From the NCBI RefSeq assembly GCF_003688555.1, contig NZ_REFR01000011.1, forward strand, positions 1-64,000: a DNA stretch of 64,000 nucleotides, written 5' to 3'. The translations under genes were made by a program, and so were the position numbers. Within the stretch, counting starts at the first letter, position 1. Every line of letters starts with the position of its first letter. This document shows positions 17,461-24,827 of the stretch, piece after piece. The stretch is from Eilatimonas milleporae. Its GTDB lineage: Bacteria; Pseudomonadota; Alphaproteobacteria; Sphingomonadales; Kordiimonadaceae. The notes under the pieces are model-generated. The model was not told where the DNA came from. It did no database searches and saw only the letters and a program-made list of their open reading frames with translations.

Positions 17461-19896
17461 ATGAAACACCGGCCAACAAAGGGGTCCATATCACTCATAG
17501 CGGTCACGATCGCATTGTCCGCCACGGCATCTTCGGTCGCCGGCGCACAGTCCTTGGACACGGATGATGACATCAAGTTTGAAGAAATTATCGTGACGGC
17601 GAAAAACCGCGAGCAGAACCTGCAGGAAGTCCCGCTTGCCATTACAGTATTCAATAATGAAGCGCTCAAAGCGCGGGGCATTCTTGACGCCCGGGATGTC
17701 GCGCAATTTACACCCTCATTCAATTTCTACAGCGGGACGGGTCGGTCCGACCCGACCGCCCTGGCGGTCCGGGGGCTTGCGCCAAATACATCGGATGAGA
17801 GATTCCAGGGTCTGACCACATTTGTGGACGGCATTGCCATGTCGGGACAAACCATCGGGATTGACCTGACCCAATTAGAGCGTGTCGAGGTGATAAAAGG
17901 CCCGCAAAGCGCAACCTTTGGCCGGGCGACATATAGCGGCGCCATCAACTACATCACACGTGACCCGGAAGTGGATCAGCTTACAGGATACGTCCGGGGC
18001 CGGGGGGCCGTTATCGACAGCGATAACTCGGATGCCAGCTACTATATCGGCGGTCGGCTGGATTTCCCGATTGCGCCCGATCTTGCCTGGGGCTCTCTCA
18101 ACGCGGTTTATCGCAAAGACGGCGCGGTATCCGTCGATCCGGGAGACGGCAGCAAAATCGGCGAGGAAAAAACATTCTCCATCGCCGGGACCCTGCTGAT
18201 CAAGCCGACGCCGGACTGGAAATTGAAACTGCGCGGCAGCTATTCCGAAGAAGATGACACGCCATCGCTCGTTGACAATCAGCACCCCAGATATTGGTTG
18301 GCGGAAGGTGTCGACACCGTCGCCCTGCCGAGAGGCGGTTTCGCTCTTTGGCCGACGGAAGTGCCGGATGCCCGCATCGGGCTGACAGGAGGCAGCCAGG
18401 TGGCCGGTGGAACGCCGGCCGAAGCGGGCCGGACCCGCGAGCGGTATTTTGCAAGCCTGATCTCGGAACATGATTTCAACGGTTATAACCTGTCTTATAA
18501 GGGCGCCTACTTCAGTCAGAAAAACGCTATAAACACTGACTTCATGTTTCGCTCCACCGTGCCGGGCGCCGACCCGGTTTTCGCGGACGCGGTTGCTGGC
18601 GGTGACGTGATTGTCTCTCCGTTTGCGCCATTTTTTACCTCTGCAAGCCAGGAGGAATTTGAAAACACAAGTCATCAGATTCTTCTGCTTTCTCCGGAGG
18701 ACGGGAGACTGCGCTGGGAAGGTGGGCTGTATTACTTCAAGGAATGGAACAGGAATTTTGACCGCCCGCTGCGCATCACCGACACCAATCCGGAAGCCCA
18801 GCTGCGCGGTGACGAAACCATTGAGAATTATGCCGTCTTTGGCGGCGCGTCATTTGATGTAAGCGATGTCTTCACGTTGAGTTTCGAGGGCCGGTATCAA
18901 TGGGAAACCATCGGTATCGAAGGCTGTTCATTCTGCCGCTTCATAACGCCGAGCGACCTCGAAAACAGCGAATCCGCCTTTCTTCCAAGAATGACTGCCG
19001 AATATAAAATTTCGGAGAACCAGCTTCTTTACGCCCTTTATGCCCGTGGGGAGAAAAGCGCCAGGGTCACTGCCAATGCGGTCGATGTGAACGGCGACGG
19101 AACGATCCTGGACAATGAAGTCGCTTTCATTGTCGCGCGGCCTGAAGTGCTGGACAACTTCGAGGTCGGCCTGAAAAGTACGTTCCTTGATGGACGGGCG
19201 GTCCTGAATATTGCCGGTTACATTGCTAATGTGGATGACCAGCAACTGATTTCACAGGAACCCGTGACCAGACCGGATGGAACGGTGTCCATCATCAACG
19301 CGGCCCGCAATGTCGGCGGCTCGGATATCTGGGGGTTTGAGGTCGAAGGCCAGCTCAATGTAACCGACGCGCTTTCGTTCTCGGGCGGGCTTGGCTACGC
19401 CAGGCAGGAGTTCACCGGAACCGAACCCATTACCGTCGGGTCGGGCAGTGCGGTATTTTTCGAGGACACGCGCGACGACGGCACCATTGTCCTTGATGGC
19501 AGGTCACAGGCAAACGTACCGCGATGGACCGGTAATTTTGCCGCCGTCTATTCGCGGCCCCTTGGAAACACCGGATATGATCTGACAATTCGCGGCGATG
19601 CCGTATATCGCGGGTCATTCTACGCCGATTTGGGCAACATTGCGGAGGTGGATGACGCCTGGAGGTTCAACCTGCGGATTGCCGCCGGACGTGAAACCGT
19701 CGAGTTTGCATTGTTTGCCCGAAACCTGACCAACGATGCCACGCCAACGGGGGCTTTTCTTGGCGGCGGTGCGTATTTCTGCGCCTTCCGGGAAAACGAT
19801 ACCGACACATTCGGCGCGGGCGCGGCGCAGCGCTGCCTTTTTACGGCGGCCCCGCGCCCGAGGGAAGTGGGCCTGGAAGCCACCCTGAACTTTTAG
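17461..19896 (+). CDS. TonB-dependent receptor without STN domain
   Basis: An 811-aa outer-membrane transporter. Signal peptide about 1-29 (ending SVAGAQS), TonB-box-like FEEIIVTAKN near residue 40, plug domain (VRGLAPNTSDERFQGLTTF, then QLERVEVIKGPQSATFGRAT) and a barrel ending LEATLNF. The absence of an STN domain fits control by the LytTR gene upstream instead of a FecI/FecR pair. Four extracytoplasmic or unknown proteins follow in the same direction, so it probably imports the compound they act on. A strong stem-loop lies immediately after the stop. Confidence 0.93.
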   Translation: MKHRPTKGSISLIAVTIALSATASSVAGAQSLDTDDDIKFEEIIVTAKNREQNLQEVPLAITVFNNEALKARGILDARDVAQFTPSFNFYSGTGRSDPTALAVRGLAPNTSDERFQGLTTFVDGIAMSGQTIGIDLTQLERVEVIKGPQSATFGRATYSGAINYITRDPEVDQLTGYVRGRGAVIDSDNSDASYYIGGRLDFPIAPDLAWGSLNAVYRKDGAVSVDPGDGSKIGEEKTFSIAGTLLIKPTPDWKLKLRGSYSEEDDTPSLVDNQHPRYWLAEGVDTVALPRGGFALWPTEVPDARIGLTGGSQVAGGTPAEAGRTRERYFASLISEHDFNGYNLSYKGAYFSQKNAINTDFMFRSTVPGADPVFADAVAGGDVIVSPFAPFFTSASQEEFENTSHQILLLSPEDGRLRWEGGLYYFKEWNRNFDRPLRITDTNPEAQLRGDETIENYAVFGGASFDVSDVFTLSFEGRYQWETIGIEGCSFCRFITPSDLENSESAFLPRMTAEYKISENQLLYALYARGEKSARVTANAVDVNGDGTILDNEVAFIVARPEVLDNFEVGLKSTFLDGRAVLNIAGYIANVDDQQLISQEPVTRPDGTVSIINAARNVGGSDIWGFEVEGQLNVTDALSFSGGLGYARQEFTGTEPITVGSGSAVFFEDTRDDGTIVLDGRSQANVPRWTGNFAAVYSRPLGNTGYDLTIRGDAVYRGSFYADLGNIAEVDDAWRFNLRIAAGRETVEFALFARNLTNDATPTGAFLGGGAYFCAFRENDTDTFGAGAAQRCLFTAAPRPREVGLEATLNF

Positions 19897-19900
19897 CAGC

Positions 19901-19936
19901 GTCACCCGGGCGGCCCGCTCCCGCCGTCCGGGTGAC
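19901..19936 (+). other. intra-operon stem-loop after the TBDT gene
   Basis: GTCACCCGGGCGG (19901-19913) pairs with CCGTCCGGGTGAC (19924-19936) with a single G-U and a 10-nt loop. It starts 4 nt after the TBDT stop. No T run follows, so it is more likely an mRNA-stabilising or partial-termination hairpin that would favour receptor over enzyme expression. Confidence 0.6.
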
Positions 19937-19999
19937 CGCACTTTCCAAAAGGCCGTCGACATAACCCGGCGATCCGGACCGGGCCATTGATAAGGACAG

Positions 20000-21526
20000 G
20001 TGTTGGCAAATCGAACCAGGCATAAGTCTGACATGGCAGCGGGTACCGAGGCAGCGCCTCTGTCCCGGCGCGGCTTCATCGCCGGTGGCTTCGCGGGTCT
20101 GACGGTGCTCGCCGCGCCGGGTTTTCGGGGTGCCGCCACGGCGAATGTGTCGGATGTGATGATACTGGGCGCCGGTCTCGCGGGTCTAACTGCCGCCCTG
20201 ATGCTTGAAGAGGCTGGCTTAAAGGTCGTCGTTCTGGAAGGCGACAACAGGGTCGGGGGCAGGGTCTTCACCTCAAACGAGGACGAGATACCGGGGCACC
20301 CCGAGTACGGCGCCAGCGGAATTGGCGGCCATTATGCAGGCGTGCGCCACATGGCCGACCGCTTCGGTGTGCCCTTGGTGCGCGAACGGCCGAGAACGGA
20401 CCCTCGCAAAGGCGAGTTGATGTACCACGTCAAAGGTACCGGCGTCAGACCGGAAGACTGGGGCGCAAGTCCGGTCAATCCGTTTTCAGACGAAAGGCGC
20501 CGTACGATACCGCTGCATTCCTTCCAGTTTCTGGCGGCCGCCGAGGTGGAGAACCCGTTGCCGATCGGTGATCTGGAAGCCTGGCAAAACGGCACTTACG
20601 GTGACTATGACATTTCCTGTTATGATTTTCTGAAACGACGAGGGGTTGCCGATCCGGCCATAGAACTCGGGGCCGGCACAAATATGAGCTACGGCACCGT
20701 GGCGAGGGATCTCTCCGTGCTGATGGCGATGCAGAGCCGCAATCTGATCCGCAGTCTCTATGACGGTGACGGAACATTTGACCGGATACCGCGTGCGGGG
20801 GACGGTGGAAACCAGTGCATCCCCGAAGCAATGGCCGGCGGTCTCAAATCCGATATTTTATTGGGCCGGCATGTGACCGGCATCCGTTCGACACGCGAGG
20901 GCGTCGAGGCCCACACCCGGAATGGCCGAGTGTATCGGGCACGGTACTGCATATGCACACTGCCGTTTTCCGCGTTGCGTTTGGTGCGTATCGACCCCTG
21001 TCTGGAAGGGCTGCAAGCCGAGGCGGTTCAAAGTCTCGGGTACACGCCGGTCTTTCAGGCGCATTTTGCGCCAATTCGAAAATACTGGGCAATGGATGGA
21101 TTGCCGCCCAGCATGTGGACCGACAGGTCCCCCGGCCGGTTTATGGCGTTGAAAAACGACCCGTCAAATCCCGATGCGGTAACGAGTTGCATGGCCTTTG
21201 TGAACGGTGCCATGGCGCTCTATCTCGACAGGTTGGACCCTGACGACGCTGCGGCACTTATTCTGATCGATCTGGGGCAAATGCGGCCGTCTACGGTCGG
21301 CGCTCTCAAGCTTCTCAAAACATTGTCCTGGAACCGCAATCCTTTTGCCGGTGGCGCTTATGCCTACTGGAAACCGGGGCAGATCACCCGCTTTTCAAAA
21401 CGGATGAGAGCGCCTTGGCACCGTATCCATTTTGCCGGCGAACATACCGCCGTTCTCAATCGCGGCATGGAAGGCGCCATGGAATCCGGAGAGCGCGCCG
21501 CCTTCGAGGTGATGGACCGTCTTTGA
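20000..21526 (+). CDS. Tat-exported FAD-dependent amine oxidase family protein
   Basis: 508 aa. A twin-arginine signal (SRRGFIAGGFAGLTVLAAPG, near residues 22-41) leads into a Rossmann FAD motif, ILGAGLAGLTAALMLEEAG, and VVVLEGDNRVGGR. The C-terminal FAD-binding end is typical of flavin monoamine oxidases (PWHRIHFAGEHTAVLNRGME). It would oxidise an amine or related compound in the periplasm. The start is GTG 20000 with AAGGA upstream; ATG 20033 would still keep the Tat motif. It sits 103 bp after the TBDT and 26 bp before the DUF1838 gene, so it probably acts on the imported ligand. Confidence 0.87.
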   Translation: MLANRTRHKSDMAAGTEAAPLSRRGFIAGGFAGLTVLAAPGFRGAATANVSDVMILGAGLAGLTAALMLEEAGLKVVVLEGDNRVGGRVFTSNEDEIPGHPEYGASGIGGHYAGVRHMADRFGVPLVRERPRTDPRKGELMYHVKGTGVRPEDWGASPVNPFSDERRRTIPLHSFQFLAAAEVENPLPIGDLEAWQNGTYGDYDISCYDFLKRRGVADPAIELGAGTNMSYGTVARDLSVLMAMQSRNLIRSLYDGDGTFDRIPRAGDGGNQCIPEAMAGGLKSDILLGRHVTGIRSTREGVEAHTRNGRVYRARYCICTLPFSALRLVRIDPCLEGLQAEAVQSLGYTPVFQAHFAPIRKYWAMDGLPPSMWTDRSPGRFMALKNDPSNPDAVTSCMAFVNGAMALYLDRLDPDDAAALILIDLGQMRPSTVGALKLLKTLSWNRNPFAGGAYAYWKPGQITRFSKRMRAPWHRIHFAGEHTAVLNRGMEGAMESGERAAFEVMDRL

Positions 21527-21552
21527 GCATAGGCCAACAGGAGTGAAGAATC

Positions 21553-22365
21553 GTGAAGATATGGAAACTGAAACTTGTCTGTCTTGCCTGTATGTTGGTT
21601 TCTGCGGGGGCGCAAGGATTTGATCCCGACAATCCCAGGGACAACATCGAAGCTTGGGTCAAATTGCGCGGCGATGCGTCCGGTAAACCCACCTACCGCG
21701 TTTCATATATGTCCGCTTTTGGCGTGCCGCGGGGCGATTTCAGTGTCGAGATGTTCACTCTCGCGTCCGTTACCAAGCAGGTCATCAGGAAAATGCCGAA
21801 CGGTGATTATGAAGCGCGTTGGCGCGGATGCGGCCTGTACACCGATCCGAGGACGGGCGAGTTTATCAGTTCTTTCAAAAACCCCTTCACAGGCGAAACC
21901 ATCGCACTGAAACCCCTGTGCAGCATGGTCACCGGTGCCCGTTACAGTGTCAAGGACGGCATGTCCATGCTGTCGGACTTCCCAATGGAAAGCACGATTT
22001 TCAACAAACCCTATATCCTGAACTGGAAGATCGTCGGCGATACGGCGTTTGTGGAACGGGTGGCGCACACCGAATGGGAAGAGCCGGGTTCCGGCCGCCT
22101 CAAGCATGAAATGACAATCGACAGCTATGTTGCGCCCCTGTCTGAAATCATGGACCCCAATGTCACAAGTATAAATGTGCCCTACAGCTACACGCTCGTG
22201 ACCGAATGGATGACAATGCTGAACATGCAGGATCGCGCCGGCGGCATGCTATGGAAATCCATCGGAACCAAGCATCACGATGTCAATGAGGTACCCGCCG
22301 AGTTGCTGGAAGAGATTGACAGGATCAAACCCGGGGAATTCGACAAGCCGATCACATTTGACTGA
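21553..22365 (+). CDS. secreted DUF1838-family protein
   Basis: 270 aa with a lipoprotein-like or Sec signal (MKIWKLKLVCLACMLVSAGA). The body matches my memory of DUF1838 (FDPDNPRDNIEAWVKLRGDA, the WRGCGLYTDPRTGEF segment with NPFTGE following, and late GTKHHDVNEVPAEL). The function of the family is unknown. Conserved aromatic and charged residues suggest a beta-rich ligand-binding or enzyme fold. It lies directly downstream of the Tat amine oxidase in the cassette operon. Family assignment is from recall, not from a search. Confidence 0.7.
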   Translation: MKIWKLKLVCLACMLVSAGAQGFDPDNPRDNIEAWVKLRGDASGKPTYRVSYMSAFGVPRGDFSVEMFTLASVTKQVIRKMPNGDYEARWRGCGLYTDPRTGEFISSFKNPFTGETIALKPLCSMVTGARYSVKDGMSMLSDFPMESTIFNKPYILNWKIVGDTAFVERVAHTEWEEPGSGRLKHEMTIDSYVAPLSEIMDPNVTSINVPYSYTLVTEWMTMLNMQDRAGGMLWKSIGTKHHDVNEVPAELLEEIDRIKPGEFDKPITFD

Positions 22366-22410
22366 AGCGGGCCGGTCACCCGGACAGCCTTTAAAAGACG
22401 GGGGAATGAT

Positions 22411-22644
22411 ATGGAAAATGTCCGCCTGGAACGACTGAAAAGTCACCACAGATTGGGGGGACTTCTGCGTACCGAGAAATATTCCCTGGATGACAAAGCC
22501 CGGATACTCGACGCGATAAAGGAATTTCGCAATCAGGGGGCCAGCCTTGGCATTGCCTGCTGTCACGTCGGTATTTGCGAAGAAACCTATCGCCGTTGGA
22601 ACCTGATCCTGCGGCGTGCCGTGAGACGGCGAGAACAATATTGA
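22411..22644 (+). CDS. 77-aa helix-turn-helix protein resembling IS transposase OrfA
   Basis: The central part, EKYSLDDKARILDAIKEFRN then SLGIACCHVGICEETYRRW, has the spacing of the HTH_Tnp_1 / IS3 OrfA DNA-binding domain. The usual C-terminal leucine-zipper region and an OrfB are absent, and no terminal repeats are seen. It has its own plausible ribosome site (GGGGGAATGAT) and sits between two cassette genes in the same direction. It may be a domesticated DNA-binding protein or an IS remnant. Confidence 0.55.
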   Translation: MENVRLERLKSHHRLGGLLRTEKYSLDDKARILDAIKEFRNQGASLGIACCHVGICEETYRRWNLILRRAVRRREQY

Positions 22645-22794
22645 TTGGGGCAGGAGGGAAAACTGTCCCCAAAAGCGCAGTCGTCCCTCGGACGAGACGC
22701 CGGCGCTTTTCCCATCAAATGCACAAGGGCGGTAACGGAGCGGCCGTCAAAACCGATAAACCTTAAGGAAACACGTATGCTTCAGGAGAGGAAA

Positions 22795-23544
22795 ATGACC
22801 AAGCTGACGAGATTGTTTGCGGTTTTTCTAACCCTATCCGTACCGTTTCAGATTGCCGCTGCACAGAGCGATTCCAGAAGCAACACAAGTATTGTACGGC
22901 AGTCCCGGGGAACCCTTGAATACCGCAAGCTTTCGGATGGGGCGCTGGTTGGCTCGGAAGAGTGGACGCTGACGGTCCACCCCGATGGGTCGCGCACACT
23001 GGCCGCGCGCAACCGCTACGACGCTTATGACGTGCAACGCCACGTTACGCATCGCGTTGCAAAGGATTTTCGCCCGCTTGAAACGCTGGCTGTCTATTGG
23101 GCCAGAGGGGAATGGCGCGGGTCCGGGCTATTTATGACGCGCGGCAATCAATTTGAGGCCGTGGTCACAACGCCGGACGGTGTTTTGCGCCAGGAAATGC
23201 CAGTCCCCGAAAACTTTTCCCTGGTGCCGCACCCGCTTCAGTCCAATGCCTGGCATGGGTGGTACTACGATAAAGCGAAAGGCGGACCGCAACCGGTGAG
23301 GTGGATTGACATCATTGTTGCCCGTCCTGAAGCGACCTTCATGCTGGGGAAACTGTCTAAGACCACACTTGAGTTCATCGGTGAGGAAGAGATGACAACA
23401 CCGGCGGGCACGTTCACGGTCGACCACTTTCGCGTTGGTGGTGTGGACTATTATGTAACGGGAGAAGACTCGATCATGGTCAGATTTGTCTGGGAACTGC
23501 TGGATACCGAGTTCGTCCTGACCAGCTACACCCGTGACCGCTAG
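22795..23544 (+). CDS. secreted protein of unknown function, DUF3108-like fold
   Basis: 249 aa. The start is ATG 22795 because AGGAGAGG sits at ideal spacing just upstream; two earlier in-frame ATGs at 22645 and 22777 lack this. Signal peptide about 1-25 (LFAVFLTLSVPFQIAAAQS). The mature part is beta-rich with a late TPAGTFTVDHFRVGGVDYYV stretch that resembles DUF3108/lipid-binding barrels, where a cargo-binding role is proposed. It is the last gene before the right 52-bp repeat. No enzymatic motif is visible. Confidence 0.65.
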   Translation: MTKLTRLFAVFLTLSVPFQIAAAQSDSRSNTSIVRQSRGTLEYRKLSDGALVGSEEWTLTVHPDGSRTLAARNRYDAYDVQRHVTHRVAKDFRPLETLAVYWARGEWRGSGLFMTRGNQFEAVVTTPDGVLRQEMPVPENFSLVPHPLQSNAWHGWYYDKAKGGPQPVRWIDIIVARPEATFMLGKLSKTTLEFIGEEEMTTPAGTFTVDHFRVGGVDYYVTGEDSIMVRFVWELLDTEFVLTSYTRDR

Positions 23545-23642
23545 TCCTGCTGGATGCCATGAGACATTGAGCAGAACACCCAAGCCATCCTGCCTAAACC
23601 ATCCGGTCAGGTGCGTTTTGCTTTTGAGACGCGGCCCGGGGT

Positions 23643-23694
23643 CAGTCGCAAATCCCGACTGACCAGTCAGTCACGGCGCCCCATTTTAGGCGTG
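23643..23694. repeat. 52-bp direct repeat, right copy
   Basis: Identical to 16009-16060. In this copy the outer symmetry is a little longer: GTCAGTCG pairs with CGACTGAC. It lies 99 bp after the last cassette gene and before the stop of a convergent gene, so it is not in a promoter position here. Confidence 0.85.
23656..23673. promoter_or_regulatory. dispersed palindrome, copy 4
   Basis: CGACTGACCAGTCAGTCA inside the right 52-bp repeat, between converging genes. It is one of two copies not upstream of a start codon. Confidence 0.45.
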
Positions 23695-23788
23695 GGAATC
23701 GGGATGCCGACGCAAGGGCCGTCAGATATCGCGGCCCGATACCGGCTCAGCCGTCACTGGGCCGGCCGTTTGGACCGTTCCTTCGCGT

Positions 23789-24820
23789 TCAGCCGTGATT
23801 TTCCCGGCTCCGGCTTTCCGGCGGCCGCAGGCGTGTCAAAACAGACGGATCATGGACCGCTATATCGTCGATCCGGCCTCCATGCCCGCGAAGGCCGATC
23901 GTCTCGGGTCCGAGATAGTGCGCGACCAGATCCTCCCTCAGGGCGAGAGCAGGGGCAAGGTCGCGCGTGTTGATCACGATAAGGCGCATCCCGCCGTCCG
24001 GCATGCCAAGTGTCTTGAAACTGCCGTCCGGGGCGTATGAGGGCAGCTGCATATAGGTCACGCCCGCGGTCGCGGTCCACTGCCTCCAGAGCTTCGGCGG
24101 CGGTGGTGGATAATAGGCCGGCGGCGCAAATGCCACCACGCTGTAGCCGCCTGTATCCTCGATATCATGGTCCTCGGGGGCATATGCCCAGCGCCCCGTC
24201 TCGTACAGATGATGCAGCGCCCGCACGAAGCCGTCGCCATACAGATCGATCCACTGCACCGCGACCCGGGGGTGCGCTTCGATGATCGCGGTGCCGATAC
24301 ATTCGAAATTCAGCGCGCCGGTATAATCGCTAAGCTGTCGCGCGACGAAGTCCCGCAGACGGGCTTCGAGCGCTGCCGGGACAGGGATCTTGACGTGCCA
24401 GTAATCCCAGGTGCCCTTGTCCAGCGGGTACCCTTTGGCAACGCAGATCCACGGCATCTCACCCTGAACGGCGATGCAATCGACACTGTAGTGCGGGCCT
24501 TCCAGCAGCTCGCACCACATCATGCCGGGGCGCAGCGTGCTTTCAAACGCGTCGATCGTATCAAACCTGCGTGCGCCCACCGACATGCCGGAAAGGTTGT
24601 AGATCGGCTTGGCAAAAAGCGGCTCCACCGTCGGCGGCACGCCGAAGGGGCCGGCCCGCAAGCCTTGCAGTTCGGCCACATACAGTTTGTTGAACAGCCA
24701 GTGATGACGCGGGTTCAGACGGTAAGCATCCGCGTCATCGGTTGGCACGGCAGCGGTGTCGGGAAAGGCGAATGAGTCAAAATACGCCTTGCGCCAGCTG
24801 TTGCAGCACAGGATCGCCAT
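23789..24820 (-). CDS. ATP-grasp-like protein of unknown function
   Basis: 343 aa. FAKPIYNLSGMSVGARRF and later YTGALNFECIGTAIIEAHPR look like the ATP-grasp lysine-bearing strand and the strand leading to the metal-binding acidic/Asn residues, although the canonical EINPR is changed to EAHPR. The N terminus is short for a complete ATP-grasp enzyme. A proline run (PPAYYPPPPPK) lies near residue 235. No signal peptide. It begins 7 bp after the six-haem cytochrome stop, so the two are one operon. The product of such an enzyme (a peptide bond or phosphorylated acid) cannot be named. Confidence 0.55.
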   Translation of the reverse strand: MAILCCNSWRKAYFDSFAFPDTAAVPTDDADAYRLNPRHHWLFNKLYVAELQGLRAGPFGVPPTVEPLFAKPIYNLSGMSVGARRFDTIDAFESTLRPGMMWCELLEGPHYSVDCIAVQGEMPWICVAKGYPLDKGTWDYWHVKIPVPAALEARLRDFVARQLSDYTGALNFECIGTAIIEAHPRVAVQWIDLYGDGFVRALHHLYETGRWAYAPEDHDIEDTGGYSVVAFAPPAYYPPPPPKLWRQWTATAGVTYMQLPSYAPDGSFKTLGMPDGGMRLIVINTRDLAPALALREDLVAHYLGPETIGLRGHGGRIDDIAVHDPSVLTRLRPPESRSRENHG

Positions 24821-24827
24821 GGACGTA

